Below are positions 40,401 through 54,635 of a stretch of 64,000 nucleotides of DNA, piece by piece. The stretch's first letter is position 1; each line of letters begins with the position of its first letter. The stretch covers positions 20,002-84,001 of the forward strand of contig BEXV01000868.1 of assembly GCA_003118195.1 (NCBI GenBank), written 5' to 3'. The notes below the pieces were generated by a model. The model worked only from the letters and a program-made list of their open reading frames with translations. It did not search any database and was not told the DNA's origin. Made by a program: the position numbers and the translations under genes. This stretch comes from Hemicentrotus pulcherrimus. Taxonomy: Eukaryota; Echinodermata; Echinoidea; Camarodonta; Strongylocentrotidae.

Positions 40401-43400
40401 ATGAAATTTTGTGTACAGAGCAAAAAGGGGATAGGCCATCAAAAGATCAGCACACACATTTGCCAATTCCTGTTTGAGTGAATACTGTACATTTGCTAAA
40501 ATTCATAACTTTCTTAATTTTTATCAGATTTTGTTTGAGCTTTCACTGATCTGTTTTAAATACTACTTTCAATAGAACTATCTAAATATCAGAGCAGACT
40601 TTTCCCTTTTAAGGAAAATTATTGAGTCATCATGTCTTGTGGCGGTGTCGCGGTGCAGTGGTTCATTTACTTGACTCTCAATCCTAGGGTTGAGGGTCCA
40701 GATCCCTGCCTGGCAATAATGTCTTTCGGCAAGACATTTACCCAGATTTGCCACCCTCCACACAGGTGTGAATGCATGGATACCTGGCAAATGTTCAGGT
40801 ACTAATAATTCCAGGGCTCTCCAGTAGAACAGCAATGGTGCTAATGAGGCTACCCCAGGTAATCAAATTATTGTTATCATCGAACAAGGCCTTAAAGACC
40901 TACCCTTGGGAAGCGGGACTCCTCATCGACCAGGGCAATGATGTTCATGGGTTTGACAGCGATCAGGTCTAGGGTTTCCTGGTTATCCACAAACTTGATG
41001 TGCTGCCACTTGATTCCTTCTCTATCATACTCTTCCTACAAGGACAATATAGGACAGTGGGAAGAAAGCAAAAATGGTCATGAAGAGTTAAAAATTACCT
41101 CTAAATACAAGTAATAACCATTTCTACATCTATATGTATGTAGTTTTCATTTTTCTTTCTCACTTCATTCATCTGTATTCTCCCTTCCGTTTTTTTTTTT
41201 ATTATAGTCTTTATATCTGTGTTCGTCTTCTGCCAACATTCATACCCACCCCCCCTTCTTCCCTCCTCTTCTCTCTCCGCCTCGTGTCTGTCTGTTTGTC
41301 TGTATGTCCCCCTCTCTCTCTCTCTCTGTCTCTTTCTCTCACTCACTCTCTAAGTGTCCAATACACTTAACAACTTAAAAATTCATACCCCTTCTAAATG
41401 TTATGTTTTTTGAATTCTTCGTAACTGGTTGATTTTGGGACCTTGTTGAATGCTTTTAGATATAAGCTTTAATACGTCACATTCTCAAGAAAAGTATATC
41501 AAGACAATTCAATTTTTCACATCTTTAAAAAATTACGAAACTTGGTGGGGGTGGGTATGAATAATTTAGTTTGTCAATTGTATATCTCAGATATGCTCGT
41601 TGTGTGCATTTGCGTTTCAGACTTGTTTTTCTCTTTCAAAAAAAGAACTTTACACATTCACATTTTTAGAATATCTTTCTCTCTTAAAAAATCAAAGAAT
41701 TAGAATTATAAAAATAAATCTGTACCTGCTCAAGCTTGAATATATGCCTGACGAAGAACTGCTGCAGATTCTCATTTGCGTAGTTGATGCACATCTGTTC
41801 GAAGCTGTTGAAAACAAAGTCAGAAATGTACATCAAGAGAAAGATAATACAGTATGATGAACATCTTTTTTTTTCACATGTGAGAGAACACTGATAAATT
41901 TTGTAGGGTTTTCGACATATTGTCATAACAGGCTAAATCTTCTAAGAGAAGGCGAGAATGCAAGAATATTACCCCATCTAAACAGAGGAGCTACTCTTTG
42001 TCCAAAGAGTTGATATACAGTACCGCTTGGGTAGTTCAAGCTGCCTCAAGCACTGAAAAGGTTTGGGGTGGTCCATTTCCAGTGGACAAGGCATCTCATA
42101 CCATCACAACACCTTGGCATCATTTCAAGCAACCATCCTTTAACAAGTTTGCCTACATCCTGTTAACCCATTCTGGACAGCTGTCAATAAAGCATTTTAG
42201 TTGCAACAAAGTCAAGATTTAAGAGTCAACTGTTTTTGCCAAAGTTCTTAAACCTGAAGATGTCCACAGGTCCGATGTCTACCCACAGGTAGTCCATTAC
42301 CATCGGACAAAGTGTCTCACCTGTTCTTGCCGAAGTTCTCGAACCCGAAGATGTCCAGGAGTCCGATGCTGATCCTCTTCCCTGTACTCCTGTCATGCTC
42401 CTTGAAGGTTGCCATGTTGAGTTTGTTAACGATCCAGATAAAGAGCCGGCCGTAGATGGCTTTGACGAAGGCATCCCTCATGTCGATGGCCTTGGCATGA
42501 CTGACAGGCGAGATGATGACCTCGCCGGATGCTGTGGTGGACTTGGTGGTCAGCACTTCTTCCAGGGCTTTTTGGTTGACCTGTATGAATGATCAAATTG
42601 TTGGGAATCATCAATTGCAAGAATTACCATTCCAAAGGTTTGTTTCTTTCAAGATTTGAACAAAACCTGACGGATATTTATTTCCAATTATTAAAGTTGA
42701 AACAAATACTAAATATCTAATATTACTAATGACAATTAAAATCTTACAAATAAGAAATACTCTGCACTGTATGTTCAGGGTGCCATGCCAATACATTATC
42801 ATTAAAACATCAAGCAGAATCTATGAAAACTTTGTGTCATACTAGAATCATAATCCAACACGTCAAAGATCATATAAGGCAGATCAAAACAAAGGAGCAA
42901 CCCTACTTTTAGTCAAAGTGGATTGAGCTCGACTTACAGCTAGGAGTTTGGCCACCTTGGCGGTCTGAGAGTGGTCTTTGAAACCTGTTGCATCCAGGTT
43001 GGACTTCTCAATGGCCGTGTACTTGATGTTCCCCAGGTGGAGGATGGAGGCCAAGAGCTTGAAGATATCCCAGATTTCATCATCGGTGAAGTTCAGGACC
43101 TTCATGGCGGCTCGGATGGTGGAGAAGTCCTCACGATCGTTCCTCCCAGGACATTCGATGCAGTCACCCTAAGGTTCAAAGATACATTTATCTCATCAAG
43201 AAATATTTGAGATAGTGGAAGCTAGGTCATCAAAAGCATTTCTAACTTCTATATAGTTATTCATAAAAAGCAAACTTACAGAGGGTTCAAAACAATATTG
43301 ATACAATCCATTCCTTCCATACTTCTTACATGGGAAATCACAATTTTCTGTACATATTTCATTCTAATGAGAAAGTCGATTTTGCAGATAATATACATGT

Positions 43401-46400
43401 AAACGTAAAGTTGAAAATTACAATACACCAATGTGATTTTTAATGATGCACAATAAGTGCATCATTAAAAAGGCACATCGTTGGATCGGTGTATTGAGCG
43501 CTATATATAAAAAGCAGATTATTATATATTATTATAATTCTTGGTTCTAAACAATGGACACAAAGTGGCATAATAATGAAAACAGGACTTTATCGGCACA
43601 CCACCAAACCGACTCCAAAGTAATTCTTGGTCATTAGGGGACTGTCATTTTTGTTCAGTCTAGTATAGGTCTGTTGTCAGTTTTTGGTATGTTGTTGTAA
43701 TGGTGTCGGCCTGGTTTTGGTGTGGTGTCAATCTGGCGTCAGTCTCATCTGTTGGGCTGGAGTAAGATGCATACCTGAGTGAGGTAATAGTAATCCTTTG
43801 CATTGGTGAGTTCCAATTCCTTCTTCTCCTGTTCAGGCATACAGCTCATCAAACAGTAGAAGATGTGGTAGTTTCTCTCATCACCTAGCTGTTTTTAAGA
43901 GAACAGAGAAGGTGTTTAAAGCTAAACTTTAGTACTGGTAATGTGATTGCATTGTGAAAGAAAAGGTGTGGAAAGGATCAGAAACAGTTGATCATGTAGC
44001 ATGTAAGTATTGGTGTGCACTGCAAGGGTCTGGAGTCATCAAAATCATAATAAATTTGACCGAGTCTTGGTAAAGTAACAAGCACTGTACACAGAAAGCT
44101 ATATATGGGACAACACACATGGTGTCGGGGTTGGTACTACCTTGATTTCCTTGTCTTTCTATGCTCATTACTCAGCCAGTATACATTTTCTTCCAAAATT
44201 GTTTGGCACATGTTGTTTATTTGTAATCTTGAACATTCAGTGTAAGTTTCGTTAGATTCTGTGAAAATTAATTTTCTTTTTTTACCAGTACTGGAGTTTC
44301 TCTTTAATTGTAAAGTAATGTTCAATAACTGAATAATAACCTATCTTTATCTGTTTTAATCCTTCAAGAGTTAAATGTCTTAATCTAAACTCTATACAAT
44401 GTCCATATGATGAGTTCTAATTCTTCCTGAAGTTGTTTCAGCTATAAGATTAATGGTCCATTAATGGTCCATTGAAGCATGGCATGATGCACTAACCCAG
44501 GGTAGGTATGTGGTCAAAGCAAGACCTTGAGTTCATTCAGGGATTTGGTTCGCTGTTACATGTGTAAAAACTCAGCCAGTGTTAGCTTGCATTTCCTGGT
44601 CCAGAATTATGGACAGCTCATATACAGCTTGTGTGAAGTTACATGTCAAATTATCCCTTTCCAGCTTTGTATAATGCATCAACCAATAAAACTTTCAATA
44701 TCATAATGCACGCTTAATGCCCTCCTAGCTTTCAATGGAAGACAAGTCTTCATTCATAATACAGAGGATGATAGCCAAACGAGGGCATGGATCACATTAA
44801 CTATCAAGGAAAATGACACCTTCAATGACATGTTCATTGTTCAATTATACTTGAGATGCACGAGACGAAAAATTATCCAAAAAAAAATGGACTTGACTCA
44901 CAGGTAATCTTAAAACAAGTTTCCTATTCCACACGTTATGATTAGAAATACTGTTCATTTGAAACATAATATAACATTCAATCTTTATATAGGCAGGTGG
45001 TCTTTCTAAACAAACCAAAGCATATATTCATTCATCATGGTGCCATCATCATCATCGTCATCACCACCATCATCATCACCCCCTGTTCTTACCTGACTAA
45101 CAAGCCTCGACTTCTCCAGGAGGTACTGGTCGATCTTGGCCCCCTCAATGACCCCCCTCTCCTGAAAATGAATGTCAATGTACTTTCCAAATCGACTAGA
45201 GTTGTCATTCCTGATCGTCTTGGCGTTTCCAAAGGCTGCAAAAAAAAAAATGGAATGGATGAATTCTTAACATCTTCTGAGCCACCAAATTTGTTTTTGT
45301 TGTAGAATTGTCACACATTAACTGTTAAGAATGAAATTTCTGAATTATATTAATATGATCTTTGTGATAAATTGGGCATAACATCCTTCTATGATATACA
45401 CTATACAATGACAAGTACATTGGTAATTGTACAACAATTAGGCAGTGAAAAATTGCTCCATGGTCAATTTCTAACACTTGTGAATTTCTTGACTTCAACT
45501 CTAGAAATAATGCTACACCTAGACATCTAACTCTATCCCTACCCTGCATGTAATATAACACTTGAAAATATCCCGCGTCTCAACCTTATATACATTTGAC
45601 AAAATAAAGCACACAAGACATGTTGTTGTAGCAAAGGACAGGTCATGAAATACATGAAAATAAGAGACTATAGTCTCTGCAATTTAGAGCATACAAAACT
45701 TGTGTTTAATATAAAAATTACATGATTGATATTGACAAGCCCCCAGCAGAGCAGATATTTACTGGTGTAAATGGTGTCTAGTAGTGGGAGAAGGTGAGGG
45801 CAGAGAAGAGGACAGAAGAGGAAAATTTCATGAATAAAAGAACATGAATAAATAAAAAATCAAGATGAGGAACATGGCAACATGACAAATTTATCTTAAT
45901 CTCTGCATTCTTTCACCCCTCTCCCTTCCCCTCTCTCTCTCTCTCTCTCTCTCATTCTCGTTCTTTGCATCTTATATTTTCCCTCAGACTACATATCATG
46001 ACTGGCATTTACTGTACTTGCTATTGCCACCCCCAAACAAAGCTCGTACTAGCACCTCTGCTGAGCTAGCTCTCTGTAATAATCAATTTATCACTCACTG
46101 CATGTGCACCTATTTGCTTGCAATCTCAGAGAAACATGAACCATTCAACGAGCCCACCAGGGGTATCCAGTGACATGGCAACATAGGGTCAAAGGTCGTT
46201 GTTGTTTTGACCTAGGAGCTCAACAACAGGTAATTTGAAACTATGTATGGAATGCCAAAGTGAATGCTGATAGCTTGACTAATATTTGTTGAGTTCACAG
46301 TAACTTGTATGTTTACAAATAAATCAAAATAAGTATCTGGAAGCAACATTTTTGAGATTTGCATCATTAAACACAGAGTACAGATTGTTTCATCAGGGTA

Positions 46401-49400
46401 GCTCGGCTAAAGCCTAGATCAATAATAGTAGAACACAGAAAAATATTATATGGTATATCAAATGTACTATAATTTTCTAATGAAATTCTTCATTTTCATA
46501 CTTTTTTTATCTATTTGAGATTTTATTTTGTTTTGTGCTCTCTTCTCCTTTCTTATTTCTGACCCAAAATAGACTTCTCAAAAATGTTCTGCAATTCAAC
46601 TTTTAGCATTGAAATCTTTTGTTCTATATAACCGTATTGACGTTGGTATCATTGAAAAACATATTTATTCCTCTTTTAAATAATGCCCCATCTGTAATGA
46701 TTATGTAATCATTGACTTGCTGTGCAGTACACCTGATTATGGGGACAACTCAAAAGTGAAATGTTGCAATTGACAATAACGATGCGAGATCTGAGGAAAT
46801 CTCCTGCATATCACATAATAATAAGTCTCCTTTACCCTGGGAAGCCTCTTCAGTATGAATACTGTTCTCCCTGAGGGCCCTGCAATATCATATTGTTACC
46901 ACTGCTTTAGCCAAGCTACTATGAGGCGCTCAAGCATTCATGGCATTTCTTCCTACCAGTTACCAATTTACTACACCTGGGTGGAGAAATTGAAAAAGGT
47001 CAAAAATATTCACCTTCCATAATAGGATTAGATTCAATGATCTGTTGTTCAATCCATGAATGTTGACCACTCACTGCTGCCAAGAACTGTAAGATCAGCT
47101 TAGCACTCTCCGTCTTTCCTGCTCCACTTTCACCACTACAATATGAAAGAACAAGAAAAAATGATATAAGAAATTTCATGTAAGGATCTATTTGAGCTGA
47201 TTTCTAGAGCAGTGATTTTTAACAGGTTTCAGTACCATACACTTACGATGACATTTTAAGTGATCCTTTCACACAAATACAGAAGGGATTCTACGTAGTA
47301 AGCATTCATATCATTACTAGCAGCAATACTGTACTGCCAACGCTGGAATTGCACTCATATTTTGATTACACTTTTACTAAATTCTTTAAATAAGTCATAG
47401 TCAAAATCAAATCATTAATACAATATAAGAAAATGAATACAGATCAATTATTGAGTTCTTGAATGTATAGTATTCAATTCCATGATTTTTTTAAAATCAT
47501 CATTGGTATAATCATAATTACATTTACATATAATATCCCTCGTGTATAATTCACCTTGATTGTATGGAGACCCAAATAATTGCAGAGAAAATGTCACCCT
47601 TGTCACCATGACAACATGTATACTACCCATATTGAAGCTTTTTATTAGTACAAAGTCCTAACAATACTAGTAGATACAGATCACATCAAGCAGCACAGAC
47701 ATTTATGCAATATTCTAAGTATGATTTCTAAAATTCACTTCTGTAATAATTGATCCTTAAAGGTAAAGATCAGTTCTGGTCATGCAATTGCATTGTGAAA
47801 GAAACGTTGCGGAATCGATCAGAAAAGGTTGATCATCTAGCATATAAGAATTGGTGTGTACTGCAAGGTTCTGGAATCATCAAAATGATAAGAAATTTGG
47901 CCCAGTCTTGGTAAAGTTACAAGCACTGTACACAGAATGATGTATATGGGACTACAAAACATGTGCGTGATATCTATCCGGTCAAAATAAATATAATAAT
48001 TTACCAAATATATCAATTAGTAGGCGGTTTCCCGGCAAAAATGTAATCATCATGTGTTAGTCAAAACATATTCCTTCACATAATTGGTAATAAGAGCTTC
48101 CATTTCATCTTTTGAGAGGAGGGCATTTCCAAAACTGTTCTTTACCTTTAATGGTATGCATATAATAACTTATAGAATATAAAGTATAGCAAAAAGGGAA
48201 AGGAAAAATTACCAAAATGAAGTTCTAGTTATTATGCTATTAATCAACTTGTCTGGATCACTAACAACTATTGCCCTGTGCAAACACATCTAATAACTAG
48301 TCCATGCAATAAAGTTGACAACAAATCTTGTCAATTTCTGAAATGCATATATTTTAGTAAATGAATATATAGAATGTTTGACAAGTACATTATGCTGTAC
48401 ACTCAAGAGAGACATGATAATATGAAGGAATATTGCTTTTTAAAAACTAATTCTTAATTTAATTTGAAATTCATGTTCCATAATATTCCAATAACTCATT
48501 AAATGTGCATGGGAACAAATGGCATACTAGTAATTAATACTATATTGATTTATTTGTTTTGTCTGCAACATTAACAATCTACAAACAAAACCAACCACAA
48601 GCATACAAGGTCAAAACCACAAGGTTGATACAAATCATTATTAGTCAATATCTGAAATGTACATTCTATAATATTATAACAACCCATATAATAAACATGA
48701 AGAAAAATAACAAAAATAGTGTATTCATGACTAATGGTATAATACAGAAAAAGTCTACAAAAAACCCAACCCACAAGCGATACAAGGTCAATGGGAACCT
48801 TCTGTAGGGAAATACAGCAGCACAGGACACGTGTGTACCTGTTGTTATTGATATCATTGTGCAGCTTCTATTGAATATTATTGATTTTCTTCCGTGTGAG
48901 GGTTTCCCATCCTTTGTGTACATATACTCATAATACAATATCGGCTCATTATATGTATATGTTCTGTATATCGTGATCTGAAGCTGCACCTGTGATGCTT
49001 GGTAAAATGAGCGGTTATAACTCGCAGTTTGCTCTTTCAATGTCCACATAATGTATATACACATATCATGGAAAAACTTGTATGATATTAATAAATGTAG
49101 GTTTACAACTGAATTATAGAGTATAATCCTTAAATAAATGGAACAGGAATGGGCTCTTTCACCCATGATGCTGGAAATGGCAACATTTCGTTCATTATGT
49201 GAACGTGAATGGAAAGTGGGCATGAAATTATGCTCCAGCTGCACTCAATAATAAACTGATTACTCACTATTCGTCTGTTATAAGGTGTTATAAGGTATAT
49301 GTGAATTGTTAACGCTTATGTCATGACCAAAAAACAAAAACTGCAGTTTACAGTGTCATAGATGAACAAGCCTTAAAAATACTTTTTTTTTCGTTCATGA

Positions 49401-49649
49401 GAGCTCTTTTGGATTTATTGTAGCAAACATAAGGATTCATAATGAAGGGCAACTTTTTAAAATACATTTGCCCATAATTGTACGTTTGTCTTCTTCAGAA
49501 CTATTTCTCAGAGGTCTTTCAGAGTTTTGCAGAAGTAAACAGCACACTACACTGCCATGTATTTTTTCACTTAGCTGATACAATGTTTGTGAAAACATCC
49601 TCTAAAATACAAATACCCCCTCCCCCCAAAAAATAAATAAATAAATGAA

Positions 49650-49684
<35 letters not shown>

Positions 49685-52600
49685 ATGAAAATAAAAAATA
49701 AAAAAATAAATGAAGATAAATTCCTTACCTGATTATAACACACTGATTCTTGAGCCCTCGTAACATACGATAATAAGCATTGTCTGCGATTGCGAAGATG
49801 TGAGGGGGTAGTTCCCCTATCCTTTTATCTCTGTACGCTTCAATCTGTTCCCTCATGTAGATGGGTAGGACTTGGTATGGATTGACAGCCACAAGGATGG
49901 TTCCAGTGTATGTCTGCAAAATAAGGTCATGTCAATAGGCCATTTTCGTAAAGTAATCAAATTTAATGCATGGGTCTTCGCTAAGTGCCTCGTCTGGTAT
50001 GAATTATTGTATTTGAATAGTCAGGATGAAAGTGGTATACATTAATTGTTCCTAGGTAGGACAAATATTATGAGTTAATTGCTCTACCTAACTACATACG
50101 AAATGTATGCAATTTGTATTCTGACTACCAGGTATTGAAATACAATTATTCGTAACAGGTGAATGAAATAATTTGTGATGGGGAAATCATACGAAATACA
50201 TGTAACTGTGGGAATAAGTATATTTTCGTGAACTTTTTGAGGTTCTCCCATCTTGTAAAACAATTTTCTCCGAAACATAGTGGCATGGTTTTTAAAGTTA
50301 TTTTGAAAAAGCTATTTGTAAAACGTTTTTCACTTGAGGAAAGTCTGAATGTGGAAATGAATTTTGGCATCTATGAAATATAACTAATGCTAACCCACAA
50401 ATGTATCATCTTAAGATACATTTTAATCAAGATGTTCGCAAAATCAATAATTAAGATCATTTTTTTAAAGTACAAAATGCTTGCATGTGCCTTAGAAAGT
50501 AAGGATATATTTTCTTCACTTCATTCCATAATCCTAGAAATGCCAAAAGAAGTGGTGTTCTACCACAGAGCCTTCTAAAAATTGTAAAAAGTATGGGTAA
50601 TTTGTAATCGACAAGAAACAATTTAAATTCTATTTTACTTATTTATAATCCGACAATGTAAAAACACATGTAACTGTCATGAATACACAAATTAGCAAAA
50701 TAATAGATGAAAGGATACCTGCATTGATTCATCAATGTTCGAAAGTTAAATTTTTGGTCTTGATACAAAATCTTTAAATCCCAAATTTCCGGCTGTTTTG
50801 AGATCGTAAGTTTAAACTTTTAAACATACGCATCACCAATACAGATGAACTTTCGTGATTGAATGATTCATTAATATGCAAGATCCTTAGAACTTACATA
50901 GATGTAGTTGGACTTGTATCTCGCTAGTAGATTCCTCAAGATACCAGCCTCATGAAGGTCACCGAGCAGAATCATATCCTCTACGCCATTGATGGAGGAC
51001 GCGTGCATGGTATGCAGCTTCTGCGCCACCTTGTCCGACAACCAATGCTCCTGAAAAAAACATTAATAATATGAAAATATAAACTTTTAAAGCGCATGCA
51101 TTATCTGACAAAAAATGTCACCCAACGATACTTGGGCTACAAATGTATAGATTCTAGCAACTATTGAATTATAGCCTATATACATTTATCTGTTACCATT
51201 CAAAGCTCTGGGAAATAATTACATTCATATATTTGGTCATTTTGGATTATTGATCATCCTTTAACATCATTCTAAAGAGTGAATTCATCTACAAATTGTC
51301 AGCATTATTATGAATCGACGAATCTGTCATATATAATATTTGTTAAAAAAAAAATATTCAAATTGACAAAGCATCCAAGAATAATGAGAATCAAATAATA
51401 CTGATATGTCTTTACCGATATGTCACAACATGTACTTTGTTCAAATCTATAGTTTTGTTCTTGCTTAAGAATGAATGAATACAAATTGTCTTTGGAAGAA
51501 AAAAAAAAAGGAAAAAAATAATCAAATAATAATCGTTTAAAACATTGCACTTCAAATGGGTAGTAAGTTAGTAACCATACAAATGAATTATATTTATCAT
51601 TGTAATTATTTTCTAAATTCTCAGAATTTCAGAGATTGACCCCTATGATCTTTCTGCATCTGTATCTTTCTTTGTTTCACTCTCCTACCGCTTAATATTC
51701 AGAACGTATAACCTGCAACACCCCCATTACTCATTGACTACTCATAATGCAGTTTCTCAGCTCTATTTCATCTGTTTATAAAACATTCATCATTTTTATT
51801 ACAGCTGGCATACATTTGCTTTCTAGTACACAATCAATGCAGAAATACATCCCAATTCAATTTAATGCTTGAGAAGTTTCCTATTTATTATATCAACAAA
51901 ATCACCTTGGGAGCTGTCAAAATATATGCCTGAGACACAATACGTATACAATCATGTGGAACACTTACGAAATTCAGTTGTCAACTAAATAAGATTGATT
52001 TTATATTCCTTCCTTATACACACACTATTCATCACAGTGAATGTTGAAGAGTACATACACACATTACTATAATACTTCCAATTTTTAATGAACTCTTTTA
52101 TAATAAGTATGTGCAAAATTTCAGATCAACAGACTCTGTGGTTTTCTCTCTATTAAATTGAAGCCCTCACTTTGTACAAGTCAAATGGGGAGAATAAAAC
52201 ACTGCCAGTAGCAAATATCAAATTTGGAAAGAAAGAAGACTATAAGTTAGCTAAAAATAAATATTTTGCCACCATACCTGTGTTTAGTTTTAAATGTTTA
52301 CAACATTTTGGCGCTTTTACAAATTTTGAGAATTTTACTACATGCAATTAGGCCCTTAACATATGAAAGTCATTTGGTGTGTATCTGAACCACTCATAGA
52401 AATAATAAACATATTCCAGGCCCACAAAAGTTTCTTGTTTTACACTGAATCAGGAGAGACTTACTTTCCCTTCATCGTCGGTCAGTTGCAGTTGACCAGA
52501 ATCAGCGATCTTGACCTCTGCTCCAATAGGGACCTTCTTCAATGAATCTTTCCTAGGGTCTTCAAGCCACACAAAGTCTCCCTGTTATCAAAGAAAAGTA

Positions 52601-54594
52601 AGAACATGTAAAGAGTAGAGATATCATGGTCTTGTGGATAAGCAACCTGACTTTGAAGGACATATGGCATAGGGGTTCAAATCCCTGCCACAGCACTAGT
52701 CAACTGTCCTATGAACTTTAATCTCTATTTGCCAAGTAGGAAAAAAATCCTTGGCTGCGTTTATTGCCTATCATAGAAACCAGACTATTAAAAGCTGGGG
52801 TAATATGATTGCAAGGCCCTCAGGAAAAAAAAATCAACACTGATCAGGCTACCCTGGGTGAATTATAGCGAGACCTGCTAGATCAACCACCTGTATAGAA
52901 AGACAACCTGCATATAGTGACCATATACCAACTTGTCTATAAAGACAGCATTGTTTGTTTCCCTTGACCAGTATTTCTCACTGACTTATGAATATACCTT
53001 GAACATAAAGTCCACTTGTTGATTCTGATTTGGCCTTTATATACAGGTTTCACTGTACATGTACTTCATATAGAGATCAACAGGTAAACTAAATATACCC
53101 GGTAGTTAGATGAAAAATAACATAGCCTGCGAAAATTTGAAATACTGCATGTCTAAATGCACTTTCAATAGAGTTATTGAAAAAACATATCCTGGAAAAA
53201 AGGAGAATGATACAAAAGCAACAATTCTTTAGGAAAAGAGATGTTTACATTCATAAACTGAACACGGTTGTACTTCTTGTTGTACTGAGCGAGACGAGAT
53301 GATGTGCTGCCAATTCGCTCGAAGATGTTCTTGACAATTAAAGCTGTTCATATCATCTGGTTGGGGCCAGAAGGGCATTAACTCTGTTTAAACTGATATG
53401 AATTATTAAACTCACTTCTGGCTCTAAACAGACGATGTATATATCATTACAATGGTTCAGCTGAAAATGGCCAAATTTTAAAACATGTGATATCATTTTG
53501 TGTACAACTTCCTCATTTATACTTACAATGGCATCGTTACACAGTGCAGGTAGCTAAATTGTGCTCACACGATATGCATTCTCATGGAACCATGGTATTG
53601 TTATAATGTTTTTGTTTGTAATTTGATTTCATAAACCGTACATGTACAGAAATATAGACCGCTAAACATTCTTAGAATACTACATTAACAATACATGTAA
53701 TAATATATATACACATGCTGTGCAAAATCATACAATTCAAAAAATTCCAAAACACATCTCACTGTGACCAAATAGTAAGAATTCTCCCCACGGAGTGGAT
53801 ATGGTGCACACATGCTGTGCATGAAAAAACCTGATGAACATGGTGATATTAATATCAATATCTTGTATATATATATATGTAAGTGCTTAAAGATAACAAT
53901 TATTATAAGCCGCTACATAATTCATCTTTATTACTATTAACAATATTTTCAAACTGCATTCTTTTCTAGGAAAAGTATGAGTGGTAGGACCTCTTTCAAG
54001 TACATGACTGTCTTTAGAAAGGCCATCCAATCCATGTGTGAAAATGCATGGATTAATTTAACAAATGAAATAAAATGGTAGACATTGATACTTTAAATAA
54101 TTAAGTCTGATATTGGTGATACATGTATGTAGAAACGTAAATGTATACTGTTTTAATAAAATAGAAGGAGAATTGAAATGTAAACCTCAAGTCAAAACAC
54201 AAATCTCACTTAAAATAAGTACAAGTAAAAACATGAAGAATTTTTTGTGTAATACTCTTCTACTTTTGATCATTACATGTACATGAATGCTCCATGTAAA
54301 TATAGCATGTACATATCTACATGTAATACCTATCTCTTTTAAACAAATGTCAACACTCAAACTACAGAATGGACTGTGTGCACATCTTAGTCTAGGGCCT
54401 CAGTTTAAACAGTGGGCGTGTGTCCGCTCAGGTCGCCGGACAAGATTGAAGGTCGCACACCTATATTCTCTCCCTCTCTCTCTCCTCTCTACCTCTCTTT
54501 CTCTCTCCCTCCTTCCCTCATTCTATATGTCTACCTCTAGCTTTTCTCTCTCTCTCTCTCTCTCTATTTATACATTCATATCATCCTCTCTCTC

Positions 54595-54635
<41 letters not shown>

